Below are positions 1 to 11,894 of a stretch of 64,000 bases of DNA, one piece after another; within the stretch, counting starts at the first letter, position 1, and every line of letters starts with the position of its first letter. The notes below the pieces were generated by a model. It had not been told where the DNA came from. It ran no database searches and saw only the letters and a program-made list of their open reading frames with translations. Source of the stretch: Tetradesmus obliquus (Eukaryota; Chlorophyta; Chlorophyceae; Sphaeropleales; Scenedesmaceae). A program made the position numbers and the translations under genes. The stretch lies in contig CP126191.1 of the NCBI GenBank assembly GCA_030272155.1, forward strand, positions 7,586,501 to 7,650,500, written 5' to 3'.

Positions 1-30
1 CCGGTGACAAGGTATGGCTTACAAGAAGAC

Positions 31-101
<71 letters not shown>
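31..101. repeat. (TTA)n microsatellite
   Basis: About 23 uninterrupted TAT/TTA units run from near the start of the window. The tract is pure AT in a GC-rich setting. No gene is seen around it. Confidence 0.97.
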
Positions 102-102
<1 letters not shown>

Positions 103-260
103 ACGACAAGATTACATGCCGGCGACGGCTGCCATGTCGTATCTTTTGCGGCGGTGCCCTGTGCAGCCAGTAGCCTGCTTCAACACGCAAATGAAAGCAA
201 TAGTCTGGCAAATGAAAGCAATAGTATGGCTTTTTCCATGTCCAAGATACTACCTTGATT

Positions 261-525
261 ATAGACTCCTTTATTGGGGCGGCTGGCACTGAGTGTTGGT
301 CGGGTGTGTGCGGCATGCAATTGAGCTGTAGCACACCAAGGGGGTGTGGGGGTTCAACTCCCCCGCTTATTTTTTGGTCCGGGCGCTGGGCACCTCCGGT
401 ATAGGGTGTTGTGACGTGTTCTGCTGGTGAGGCATTGCCTCCCGCTCCCGGCAGTTGGGCTTGCCCAATTGTGCTGTGGTAGCGAGCCAGTAGGATTCCG
501 TCCCCCCTGGTAACCACAAAAAAAA
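261..525 (+). mobile_element. SINE-like retroposon, copy 1
   Basis: A 265-bp element that recurs in inverse orientation at 15262-15523 with about 96% identity (roughly ten mismatches, nearly all transitions). The 5' part looks like a tRNA with a long variable arm: an A-box-like TGGCACTGAGTG at 284-295 and a B-box-like GGTTCAACTCC at 351-361 inside a perfect five-pair T-stem (GGGGG/CCCCC). The element ends in an A8-9 run. A tRNA-like promoter head plus a poly-A tail is the layout of a Pol III SINE. The shared sequence starts at ATAGACTCC in both copies. I see no certain target-site duplication, so the exact ends rest on the comparison of two copies only. Confidence 0.72.
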
Positions 526-2445
526 TTGAAAGCAATAATATACCGATGTAGCTATCAAGACTTGATCATGACCGTTACAAAACATGGAGGCCAGCAATCG
601 GCCACGTGGCATGCATGTACCCAGGCATTGAGACTTACACAAGCCCTCAGCACTGATGAATTTGAAAAAGAAACAGTCAAACATTGAACAGCAGACAGCG
701 CACTCATCATGTACAGCTAGCATACAACAGAACGTCGCCCCTGCTGGAAGAAAGCATGCACTGGATGCACACGGTCAACAGACATGCAGCTGCTACTGCT
801 GGGGGTCAGTAACAGTCAGCGGCGGGATTTCACAGTAAGAAAGGAGCTAAGTTGGCGACAAAATCTGACATCACACGCAACCCCTCATGTACACTGGCAG
901 CGCGCAGGAGGTCCTGCCCACCCACCACCCACCCGACCACCCCTCATGCCTCAAAATTCCACCTGCTGCTGCACCAACTCAAACCAAAACCGCACGCAAG
1001 GCCCCAAGGCCAGCAAGAACTCTCTCTGTCTCTCGCGCAAGCGTGCCAAGCATGCACCTGCTGCCACCTCCTGTGCACCTCTGCACGTGGCGGCCACCTT
1101 TGTAGCACCAGCAGCCGCCACACAACCCATCCCAGCACCAAAAACCAGGTGCACCGCCAGCAGCACCAAGCAGCGCTGTGCTGCCAAGCTGCAGCAGCTA
1201 CACTGCAGCGCAAGCACCTTGGCAGACCTCTGTGAGGTCAGATTAATTAGTGCGAGATGGTTGCGAGATTCATTGTCAAGCCTCTGTGAGATAACCGATC
1301 CAAAGCCAGCAGCCCTAGAGCACCTGCGCTAGCTCAAACAGCTAAGCCTGAAACACCGCCTTCCCTCACAGGTGTGCTAGCCAGCAGCACAAAACGCTGC
1401 CTACAACACGGCACAGAAAGACACGGCTAGCACATGCGGCATGCAGCACAAACTCCTGTTGCACATGTTTGGCTGCAGCAGAAGCATATGGCCACATGCC
1501 GCTCCAACTCTTGGCAGCCTCATGCCGCCTCACACCTGCTGCGCAGGCTGCCAGCTGCAAGGCAGAGTGGTGTGTAATGCACACGCATCGTGCCAGGCAG
1601 CAGGCAACATCAGGCGCAGCAACACTACTCCGGCACAGTGTCCGAGCACGATACTGTGCTTGTACAAAGTAACACTCTCCAACACTGCGTGGCTAACTCT
1701 GCTCGCGGCATACTATAATATTAGCAACCTCACACAGCACACAGCACACACCACCCAACACAGGCTTCCACAACACGCTGGACAACACAGCAGTGCATGC
1801 ACAGTTTGGTGGTCTTCTCAGTTGTGGCTATGTCAGGCAAGTGCTGTACGCAGCTACACGCAGACAACTATGCATACACATGATGCAACGCGCGCAGCAC
1901 GCAGCGCTACTGCTTTGGTGCTGCCCACATCATCCGCTGCCAACAGCAGCAGTTGCCCCGGTCAGCAGGGCAAGCCACTCTCTGAACAATATGCACAGTA
2001 TCACTGCAGAGACACAATCAAGGGCAAACCCTAGCTCTCAGAACACGTGATGTAGCGGGCCGATGCACGGCGTACAGGACGCAGCGCTCGCTGACCTGCT
2101 GCCAGCTCAATTGACTGGCAGCTGTGCCGCTGGAGCACCACTCTGCTGGCCCCCGCTGCAGCAGCAAGTACCACATGTCGGCAGCGCAGCCACAACAGTT
2201 GCAGTTGCAGCTGGGGCCTAACAGACCAGCAGCTGCTCCAGTAGACCAGCAGCTGCCACTGCTGCTGTGCTGCAGCTGCCGCTGCCGCCGCCTGCCAGCT
2301 GCTCTGCCCACACCCGGCCCAGCAGCCCTGTTGTAGCACGCGCAGGCACACCTCTCAGCACCAGCAGCACCCCCCTCCAGCCTCTCCAGCACCTCACACA
2401 CCCCTCACGGCTCACCACCTCACTACACACACAACAGCCTCATGC
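526..2445. other. Intergenic, no gene seen
   Basis: The stretch is C/A-rich on the + strand, as is typical downstream of minus-strand genes in this window, so its right part is probably the 3' UTR and 3' flank of the phosphatase gene. Open frames here are long only because of base composition. None matches a family I know and none carries a convincing splice pattern. Confidence 0.5.
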
Positions 2446-5088
2446 TCACAGGTCAAACAGCGCCTCCTCATCATAAGTAGCCATCACGTCCTCTGTCAGC
2501 ACGCGGCACACCACCTCGCCGCCCTCCTCGTCCGGCGGGCTGATCTCCAGCACGCCGGCGGGCGCGTTCAGCACGCCGCTGCTCATGCCCACGTCCACGC
2601 GCCACACCTTGCCGTCGCACTCGCAGTTCACGCCGCGCATCTGCGGCGTGTGGCCCACCACGAGGCGCTTGGCGCCCACGCGCGCCAGCGCCTGCGCGAC
2701 CATGTTGCACGCGTGGAAGCGGTCGATGGGGTTGGCGTACGACTCGCGGCTGAGCTGGCGGTTCCACATCACACTGTTGCCGTCGCCCATGGCCAGGAAG
2801 GGCGGCGTGGCGTAGCCGTCGTCGTCCGGCAGCTTGTCGCGGCGCATCCACGCCGCCACCTCGGAGTTCATGCGCTCCAGGCCGTAGTTGACTGCGGCAG
2901 GTGATGAGCATGCAGAAGTGTGGCGAGGGCAGAACATAGGGTGAGACAGGCTGGGTGAAGTGCTACTGTTACAACAGGCTAGCGCCAGCAACGTGCAGAT
3001 CGGCAATGCACTGCATGTGCTGCGCTGCTGTGCCACTGGCAACAGCAGCCATGAACTGCTTCGACTGGTGCACAGTGCATGACACCAAGCCCCCTGATGT
3101 ATCTAACAATGCTTTGCCATGGGCTGCTTCGGCTGGAGTTAAACGTATAGCCGTCCATGACTACCTGAGCCTGCTGCTGCTGAAGCTGCGGCAGCGGTGC
3201 AGCTGGCGCACCCCGTAACCAATGCAACAGCTGACCCTCCACTGCACACCACGCCCTCCCGCTGCTCACCGTGTGTTGGCAGCAGCCCGCCGTGTGCAAA
3301 GGCTGTGTCGTTGACCACCAGCACTGTGGGGTTGCGCGCCAGCTCGCGTGCAATGCGGCCGCCCGGCAGGTACAGCGCTGCACGCGCCTGGATGCAGCCA
3401 TCCCAGTTGCGCATGGCAACCTCACGCGGAATGCCAAACTCCTGCGCTGCCTCAATGAATGCGCCAGGGGTCACATACCTGCAGCAGCAGCAGCAGCAGC
3501 AGCGTGCGCAGGTGCCGGTTCATTTGTAGTACTGAGCTAGCAATAGATGCGAAGCTTGGTAGATATGCAGAGGTGTCGGTAGTGATGAACACCAATTCAC
3601 CCCCAGCAAATTCAACGCTTTAGGGTAACTGCCTGCCACTCAGAGCCGCCACCGCGGGCCTGAGAAATGATCCCTGGCAGCTGCTGCACACAGCTGCTCC
3701 TGCAGCAGCGACGCCGACTGCAGCTGCCTGAAATCCCAGCTGGCAGCTGCCAGTTGAGTTGCCCAGGTTGCATCAAGCATCAGCCCCTAACAAACGCCAC
3801 TACACTGCGCTGGGCCGCTGTGCTGGGCCTGGAGCAGCTGCCTGCGCAGTAGCAAAAAGGCGCACCTGAAGTCGCCGCACACATTTAAACTCTCGTGGTT
3901 GCCGTTGAGCATGTACACTGCACCGCCTGCCTTGCGCGCTTGCACATCCAGGTCACGCAGCAACCGCAGGATGCCTGTGGCAGACATGCAGGGGATAGAC
4001 ACGCGCAATCATCATGTTTATTTGTGAATAACCCATAGATGACCAATGACACTGTGAGTGAGTCAATTCTTTGCTTGGCAGCATGGACGCTGTCGAGGGG
4101 ACCTGTGCAAACGGCCCCACTGCTCAGTCGGTTGATGAAAACCTGCTTCACAGCACTGATGATATGCTTGCTGCACACCGCTGCTGCTGCTGTATGCATG
4201 CATGCATGCATGCATGCATGCATGCATTGCACCAGTCGTATACATGAATGCGCTCAATGGCATGCACAAGCAATAACTGCTGCAGCTGTGACGACAACAG
4301 GGCACACAGCGTTAACGTGCAGCTGCTGCAATCGAGAGTTCTGTCAGCACTTGCACAGCCCACAAGCAGTTGCTGCAACACCAGGTTGGCGACCGACAAA
4401 GCACAATGGTGCATGACCACCACTGCTGCCCAGGCCTGCAGACCCACCGATTTCTGTATCTCCTCTATCCAGCACGTCTCCCAGCTGCACTACTACTGTG
4501 TCACCACCAGTCCACACCACTTGACCGCTCCTGTCCTCTGCAATACGTGCTATTTGCAGGGCCTTCTTGGTTTTGATCAGGTCTCCATGCAGGTCTCCAA
4601 CTGCAGCCATGTTTAAGACAGCCACCATTAATGTTAGATCAAGCTACCCAAGAAGTAGGGCGCTGCAGGGTGTAATCAGGTGACCGAAAGTAGCAGACCA
4701 GCAGGGAAGGCAGTGGCCAAAGCCCTGCATCAGCCAAGTGAACCGCAACCTCAAAAACGTTTCCTAGCAACTCACTGGCAACAATTCTTCCTGTTGCGGT
4801 CACGTAGGTGGGAGGATCCTCGTGCTCCGGGAAGTCATCGCTGCTTTCGTCTGCCGATGGCAAGCTCACTGAAACTTCATGGTACACCGCTGTTGCGGCC
4901 TGTGCTACTATGTTTAAGTGGCTGCTTCCCAGAAGAGCTGAGCCAGCGCTGAGGATGTGTCGCCTAGTGCTCAAGTGCACACTGTGAGCGCTGTGCCGCA
5001 AGCATGAGGGGGCCACAAACCTTCGCCCATTTTGACTAGGTAATGCAGGGGACGCCACACAGGGCGCCCTGTTCAGCAGATGCGCCAT
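2446..5088 (-). CDS. Shewanella-like protein phosphatase (SLP1-type, probably plastid)
   Basis: Five exons: 5088-4776, 4600-4448, 3974-3866, 3478-3270, 2891-2446. They join in frame to 409 aa. The product is a PPP-superfamily Ser/Thr phosphatase of the Shewanella-like group. The dinuclear-metal motifs are all present: GDLHGD (106-111), GDVLDRGD (145-152), GNHE (180-183), a conserved NWDG (216-219), AHGG (253-256) and a late GHTPQ (341-345). The first ~80 residues are rich in Ala, Ser, Arg and Leu with few acids and look like a transit peptide, which fits the chloroplast SLP1 branch better than mitochondrial SLP2. That targeting is inferred, not seen. The first ATG of the open frame is used as the start. 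Intron 2 carries a (TGCA)n tract, and intron 3 ends in CTG repeats against the acceptor. Substrate unknown. Confidence 0.9.
4193..4227. repeat. (TGCA)n microsatellite in intron
   Basis: About eight ATGC/TGCA units in intron 2 of the phosphatase gene. The unit is self-complementary, so the whole tract can fold back on itself. Confidence 0.95.
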
Positions 5089-5727
5089 TCAGTGCTGCAG
5101 ATGGGCGAAGCAGCTCCCTTGAGACAACACAACAGAAAATTCTCCAACCCGTTTCAATTGAAACATACAGTGATTTCGCTGGGCAATTGGACCTGACAGA
5201 GGTTCCGTGTCTCAATGCATAACCCAGTTGTTTTTTTGTGGGTAACAATGACAAGTGTGTCTTGAGTTAAAGTGGTTTCCCTCTTCCGCAGGGGCGTAAG
5301 CCAAGTAAACAAGTACGCAGTATGCCTGATTCAAGGGCGCTGGGCAGTGGCAAGCATGCTTGTTCATTATCGGCTGTGCAGCCCGCCTTGGGAGGCGGGC
5401 TTGTCACCGCGCATGTGATGCCATAATCCCTGATTCTAGCCAGCTGCAGTTTCATCAAAAAAACACCGCTGTAAAATTTGCTGTCGAATGACACAACAGT
5501 CTGGTGCAAACAACATTATATCCCTGGTCAGCACAGCGGCTGGCGCTTCCTACACGGTCACCATGGTGGCAAGGGTACAGTACCCAGGGTAGTGACTACC
5601 CTGGTGGCCAGGGTGGGTGGGCGAGTTTGTAACCCAGGGTCTTGCACTTGTCATACGACAGACACGTTGAGTTAGGTGCCTGCTGACCCGACCTGAGAGT
5701 GGCCAGAACATAGGAAGCCCCTTGCAG
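5089..5727. other. Intergenic: upstream of phosphatase, downstream of hemerythrin gene
   Basis: Between the phosphatase start and the hemerythrin gene's stop. It holds two perfect short hairpins: an 8-bp stem at 5381-5388/5393-5400 and a 9-bp stem at 5584-5592/5596-5604. The second lies among repeated CCAGGGT motifs. No reading frame I would call a gene. Confidence 0.6.
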
Positions 5728-7507
5728 CTATGCTCGGTCAACATCTGACTTCAGGTTGCGCAGGCCACACCTCACTGCATCCCTGACCATGTCCACTGGC
5801 ACTGCTGCTGCCATTGCAGGCACATTCCAGGGTGGTCTGGTGGGCGCGTATGGATGAGGCCTGCAAGCACCACAAGCAGCCGCAATCAACCTTTTGTTGA
5901 GGTAGCTTGAATGAACTACAATCAGCTGTTGATCAAAGCACCTGCACTTTGCTGAGTGGCTGTATATGATGCGCAGTCCTTGCTGCGGCGCAATCCAGCC
6001 CCACCTCTGGTTGCTAGCTGCACGGGCTGCGCGCGCATGCCGCCACTCGGCAAGGTTGGCAAGCTCCTTCCCTGCCGGCGTGCTTGCAGGGGGGCATCAG
6101 CAGTGCAATGGTGCTGCTTAGCCTGCCTGCTGCAGACTGCTGCAGATTTCTGCACTCCCATCATGTCATATGATTTCTCAACATATATAAGCTGTGTATC
6201 GGTGGCTCACCGTGTGGGTGCCACTCCGCGTGCAGCTGCAAACTGGCGCGCCAGCCGCTGCAGCTCTGCGGGCTCCAGTGCCTGGCTGAGGTGCGGCAGG
6301 CAGCTGGCCTCCTCATCCCTGATGTGCTCACGTGTCATCTGCAGTGCGCAGGCAAGCGACCTGAGCTAAGGCGCCATGGGCACTCTGCCAAAGCAGTTGA
6401 CAACACAGTAGCTGCTGCGCGCCAGGCCGGCAGTGCCACTCTGACGCTACTCCCACCATGCACATGCTCCACCTTGTGACGCAGCGCCTGCAGCCCCACC
6501 TGGATGGTCTTGCGCACCAGCTCAGCCACACGAAGGTCAGCAGGGTCGCTGACTGCGTTGAGGTCTGCCAGCACCTGCTGCGCTGCATGCGTCTCTGCCA
6601 GCAGCCGCTCCGCATCCTCCTTGCTCTGGTGCTTGGCAATGGCTGGGTACAGCACCATCTCCTCTGGTCATGCACATGCAGATGGCGCAGGTCACACCAG
6701 CTGTGTTGTTACAGGTGCACATATTAAAAGCTGATGCTGCACAGAGTCACTTGCTGCTACTGGTGCAAGCTGCTAGGTGACACTTGATCATCAGTGACAG
6801 CTGATTGTCTGGCAGGGTCCTGCAAGTGCCGGGCCATGTTGGATTAGCATGTGCTGCTCTCAAGTACTTACATACATGCTGCGCACGCAACTGGCTCAGC
6901 TTAGGCATTGCAGTGCGATTCTGCCGCTGGGGAGGACCGCCTCAAGGATGCTGAGCTTGTATGGTACTGCCGCCCACCTGTTGCAGCATGCAGGCTGATC
7001 TGCCTGATCATCTCGTAGCCAAGCTGCAGCCGCTCCTGCAACAGCACATCCAGTTACCATTCATAAGTTCGTCTATTCACTTTCAATGCAGAGTTGCAAC
7101 CACCCGCAGCAAGGCGTCAACCGGAGCATGCGTTGTAAGTGGCTTTGCACTAGCGCATGCAGAACGACACCAGAAACATTCCTCTATCAACAATCAACAG
7201 CAGCTTCCGAGGGCTATACATGCAGTTGCTACGACCACTTGCTGCAACACCTACTGAGTAGTACCTTGGGGTCTGTGTCTGGTGGCAGCTGCTCGTACTG
7301 CTGAAACAGCTTCTCCAGCCCACGGTGCTCCGAGATCAGCCTGCTTGTCAAGGGATCCTCGCTGCTGCTTTTGCCTTCTAACTCAGCCTGTGCTCCACGC
7401 TTGACTTCGGTGGCCATCGAGTTTTCACCAGCCTGACGTGCCTTACAGAGGGTCCTGATGGACAGCCCGGACCTCAGCTGTCCCGTGTTCAGGCGCCTGA
7501 TAAACAT
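5728..7507 (-). CDS. Hemerythrin (HHE) domain protein
   Basis: Five exons: 7507-7265, 7035-6978, 6663-6473, 6338-6211, 5860-5728, giving 250 aa. The domain is a four-helix hemerythrin-like bundle binding a di-iron centre, used for O2, iron or redox sensing or storage. Likely ligands are His61 (SEHRGL), His97, Glu101/102 (EEMVLYP), His126 (ETHAAQQ), His169 and Glu173/174 (HIRDEE). The ~30 N-terminal residues are basic and Ser-rich (MFIRRLNTGQ...), suggesting organelle import. A second Met at 31 is an alternative start. An upstream in-frame GTG was not used. The exon 3 donor (AAG|GTGGAG) was preferred over a later GTGGGA because only it keeps the frame into MTREHIRDEE. The C-terminal tail past the bundle is Pro-rich and unassigned. 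Confidence 0.83.
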
Positions 7508-8067
7508 GGCACTAGTACATATCACACACTGAGGTAAACGTTCATTTGATGTTGCTAGTGCTCATCATGCTGCAGCCGTGAAACTTGTCGTCGGCTTGTT
7601 TGCCAGTGTCGACTAGACATGCTCGCTCAGCATGACAACTGCGTGATCTCAAGTTTCAACCGACGGATCAGGTCGATTGGAAGAGTGATAATGAGTTTTC
7701 ATTACTTCCTGTATCTGCAGGAGCAGGTACGTTGCGACAATGGCGTGTTACATGCTTGTTGCCAGGGGCCCAGAACTGCTCAGGCTGGGCAGCCCCTTCT
7801 CAGGCGCATGCATACAACGTTGTACTAAACCCGATAAAAGTGCAGCAACACCACGAACCAAACAAGAGGGGAATGCAGTACATGTTGTGCTCTTCTTCAG
7901 AGCAGCCTGTGCTGGGCCACAGGAGAATGGGGGCGTTAAAGCCCCAATGTTGCCGCAGTGACGCAGATGTGCTCTGCCGACACATACAGCACAGCACTTT
8001 CACACAGCTCAATCACTCAGTACTAACGCTTTTCCAGATCTGGTCTATACAGCACACATCCAGCCTA
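7508..8067. other. Intergenic, no gene seen
   Basis: Lies upstream of the hemerythrin gene start and downstream of the apyrase stop codon, both on the minus strand. It should hold the hemerythrin promoter and the apyrase 3' UTR. No distinct motif recognised. Confidence 0.5.
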
Positions 8068-11000
8068 TCACTCATGCACTTTGGTGCTCACAGGAAGTGC
8101 ACTGTACAGCTGCGGCCCCCTACCAGGCCCACTCGCACCATATGCCCACACCGCAGCGGCAGCCCCATTGCCCATCCCCACACGCCCGTCCGCATCCACA
8201 GCAACTGCCTGCTGCTTGACTACTGCTTGCCTCACGGCCCACCACCGCAGTGCAGCAATGCCAGCTGCCCCCAGCACTGCCGCAGTTCCTGCAAGTGCCG
8301 CTACCAGCACAACGCCTATTACTCGCTGCTGCTGCCGCACCAGTGCACCCTGCTCGCTGCTGGCACTCCTACTGAGTTGCAGAACTGCTGCACCCAGCGC
8401 CCAGTCAAGACCTACTTCCACACCTTCGCTGCTGGTCAGTGTGTTTGCAAACTGCACAATCTGGCCCTCGCCCAGGCGCAGCACATCATGCAGCAGCGTC
8501 CACGCAAACGCAGAGCCGAAGCAGTAGCGCCACAGGTAGCGCTGCTGCTGTGGTTCGCTGCGGTGGTCCTGCAGGGTTTGGGGCCAGGGCTTGGCGCAGA
8601 AGCGGCGTGCGGCTGACGCAAACTCGCCTATGCTGGCTTGCTCTGGCAGAGCCAGCGCCCGAGCTGTGTACGCAAAGTTTTCTATCGCCAGCAGCTGGCC
8701 TGCACAGCACAGCACACAGAAGATTGGTGGTGTTGTCAGCTACCAATGATGTGTAAAGGTATGATTTGTAGACTGCGACGACGGACTGCTGTGTGCGCAA
8801 TGCAGACAGGACACATCGTCCGCTTGCTATGAGCAGCCTAGCGGCTGGTGTACCGCAAAGTGGTCCACTTCAAGCTGACCAGCAGAATAACAGCGCACCT
8901 GCGAGCCTGGGCATGTGGCTGGGGATCTCTGGGCAGGGTGCTGCCGCTGCTGCTGGCTTGCAGTTGCTGGGGTCTATGGCCTCTGCCACCAGGCGTTGAC
9001 ACTGCTGCCACTCGCCCGAGCCTGTGCGCCCGTCACCTGCAAGATACCTGCAAGACAAGCACAGGCAGCGCACAACACATCCACCTGAGCAACACCACCT
9101 GGGACTGCAGCACCTGCTCTACAAGGCACATGCAGCAGCTGCTGCACCACGTGATGCTTTACGGTGAGCTACGTTAAAGCAGCACCAGCTGCATGATGTG
9201 CACAGTTGAGCACCGTCATGCTGTCACAACTGCTTCCTGTCCTAGCTGCACTCAGGCCGCAGCTCACCCTGCAGGAAGGCACGGGTCCATCATGTGAGGA
9301 CCCTCAGAAGCAGGTGGCCCCACCAGGTGGCCCTGCACCTGTTGTGCCTGCTGCTGCTGCTGCTTGCTTGGCTGCCCTGTCTGCATGGATCCAGCTGGCC
9401 CTGCGGCTGCTGCTGCTGCACTGCTGCTGCTGGCAGCAGCTGCTGGCGCCTGCTGCTTCACTAGCTGAACTACTCTATGCTCCACCACGTCAAAGCCATA
9501 GCCCAGGTAGCTATGGCTCCACAAGGGGCGCGGAACACCTGCACAGGGCAGTGAAGCATACACACAAATGTTACCACAGCTATCTACAATGAGCAGTGCA
9601 GGGGTCCTGCATGATGTTACAGTCACGACAGTCCTGGTGATGTCACCGTCACGGTAGTGATCATTGCTGCAACCATACACACCAGTGCTGACAAAATGCA
9701 AAACAGCGACAGACGCTGCCATGCACTTGCAATGCCATGAAACATCCGTGAGCCCTGTGCACAAGCCCTGAGGCGGCTCCTGCAGCTGTTGCAGGCAACA
9801 CACCGTCACAGTTGCTGCAGCGCACCTGGCAGTGGCAGCCGCAAGCTCTCCTGGCCCTTGCTGCCGCTGCCGCTGCCACCATGCCACTGCTGGTCTGGCA
9901 TAAATGTGACCTGCGCGCTGGCACCCCCCAGCTCTATCAGCGCCTTGAAGGCACTGCTGCTGCTGCGCTGCCTGGGCTCCTTGCGGCTGCGCATGTTGCG
10001 CGCGGCAGCCTGCATGGCAGGGCGCAGAACAGACAAGCATAGGTGCCAAAGCAGCAATGGCAAAGCAGAGTCATATGGCAAAGCCTCACCCGTGCGCAGC
10101 TGCATCAGGGCAGCACCCACAGCTGCTGTCTCGGGGCTTGATTGGACGACTGAACCACCAAAATACACCCCGGATCATTATTGGCGCAAAGACAAGGTTG
10201 CTGCAGATGTTAAAGTAGCTATTGCTGGAAGCAGACTCAGGCAACTGGCGCTGTACCATGTATCCTTGCACAAAATGTCTGCCTGCAGCTGTGGATATCC
10301 TTGCACGCTGCACAACCCACCTGCAAGTGGCCTGCTGCATAGTTTGCTGCCACCCATGCGTACAAGCCTTCACTAGTGCCACTGATAATGCTGGCCCACT
10401 CCGGTTTGAACAAAAATTTAGAGGCCAGCAGCTTGCTCCTACACTGCTCTATGATGGGATCAGCTGCTGTAGAGGGCAGCAGCCGCAGCCCTGCTGTGGC
10501 CATCAGGTACACTGGCGTCTGCGCCTGCTGCTGAACCGGCACATGCTGTCCTGCGAACTCCAGCAGCGGCTGCAGCGATGATGCAGCGCCTGCTGCATCT
10601 GCTGCGTAGGAGGATAGACCGGGCTCTACTTTGAGTTTGGGTTCTGGCAGCTGCAGCTGTGCGTAGCTGCTGCGGGGGTCGACTGCATATGCAAACACAT
10701 GCACGCGCGTGCCTGTGCTGCCAGCATCCAGCACAACTAAGTGCCGTGGCAGCGATGCCTGCAGCATGTTGGTGTAGCAGCGGCATGAGCAGCGTTAGCA
10801 CCATGACAGCTGCTGGCAGGCAGACGACTGTTGTTGTGCAAAGAGTAGAGCAACATGCAGCATGTCCGATACGTGGGCTTGCAGGAACCAGCGCTGGCAC
10901 ATCCACCTAGTACTTTGACGCTCACCTTGTACAGCATGTGGGCATACAGGGCCCACACACCCATCAGCAGCAGCAGCAGCATGCCAGACAGGCATGCCTT

Positions 11001-11255
11001 GTGCAGCCGCTCGCTGCTGATGCAGGCAGCCAGGTTGTGCCTCAACCAGATGCGGCCCTTGACAAGCCGCTGGTAAGTGGAGACGTCCTTGCACTTGCCT
11101 CCACTGTAACCATCGTTATCTGGAGGTGGGGTCGAGGTTCTGCTGCTGACTTTCTCTGCTGCTGTCCAGGGTGACTGATGCCCTGGCACAGCCAGCTTCT
11201 CTGAGAGCTGCTGCTGCTGCACAGTCAGAGCCGTGTAGGATCTGGGGCGGAACAT
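8068..11255 (-). CDS. Apyrase / NTPDase (GDA1-CD39 family), two membrane anchors
   Basis: Six exons: 11255-10926, 10758-10321, 10009-9826, 9538-9268, 9047-8899, 8699-8068, giving 667 aa. The enzyme hydrolyses nucleoside di- and triphosphates in the Golgi/ER lumen or outside the cell. The apyrase conserved regions are readable: ACR1 DAGSTGTR (121-128), ACR2 MATAGLRLLP (196-205), ACR3 SGTSEGLYAW with catalytic Glu240, ACR4 ELGGASAQVTF (282-292), then SYLGYG and the C-terminal GLDWALGAAV region. A hydrophobic segment lies at ~88-107 and another at ~584-607, the two-anchor topology of cell-surface NTPDases. An Ala/Ser/Gln-rich low-complexity insert follows ACR4. The cytosolic N-terminus (~85 aa) is long for the family. 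Skipping the open stretch near 10100 gives an in-frame join at HLQ/AAARN. Confidence 0.9.
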
Positions 11256-11894
11256 TGACTAGCCCCAGGGCTGACATGGCATGCTTCTTATGCTGCCTAG
11301 TGCTGTAGCTGGCATAAGCATGGCCCCCAGGCACAGAGCAGTGGTGAGCACGCCACCCTCTCAGCTGCTGCAGGCTACGAATAACTACCGCTTCCGTTGC
11401 AGCTTGTCTGTATATCTAATTATGGTTGCCGTGACAAAGTGTGCAGCAAACGTAGTTCAGTGGTGGCGGATATGCGAGCTGTCAGTTGCGAGGGCTGATG
11501 TTGGTTTGTGCGTGCTTGCCATGCGCGCTTCAAATGACACTGAAACAAAGTAGAATGTGGCAAACACATGTGTCGGTCGGGACTGTATTCGTTATTAGAG
11601 ACAGGGTGTGGGGTTGTGAGTCTTCACTCTGACAGTCATTTCTTTGGGGGGAGGCAGCACTATGGGTTGCACTCAGCCTAACGCCTGCGACTAGGGACCC
11701 AAGCAATAATCATGCATAAGAAACCCCTGATACTATTGATACTGCTGTCCAGGTGGCATATGCAGTGCTCTTGAAGGCCAGGCATGCCTGCAACATCAGC
11801 CACATGGCTACGTAGCATTGGACAATGCAACATGGGCTTTGCTGCAGCCTGTCGACACGACAGGGGTGCTGCTAGCAGCCAAAAGCAATTCTCA
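11256..11894. other. Intergenic between apyrase start and mobile element
   Basis: Presumed apyrase 5' UTR and promoter, then sequence up to the left edge of the first Helentron-like element. No gene recognised. Confidence 0.5.

Noticed and set aside
261-366. Functional tRNA gene
   Set aside because: The A and B boxes and T-stem are present but no acceptor stem or proper anticodon arm closes. The sequence continues into a repeated body with an A tail.
784-2034. Long overlapping open frames on the + strand
   Set aside because: They are Cys/His/Thr-rich translations of C/A-rich DNA in several frames at once, with no family match and no splice logic. They look like 3' flank of the minus-strand gene.
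7523-7525. GTG start for the hemerythrin protein, and likewise 35286-35288 for ARC6
   Set aside because: Nuclear genes start at ATG. The first in-frame ATGs (7507 and 35195) give plausible targeting peptides.
10086-10168. Possible extra apyrase exon (SPETAAVGAALMQL)
   Set aside because: Its phase does not fit between the flanking exons. Omitting it gives a seamless join with the expected spacing between ACR3 and ACR4.
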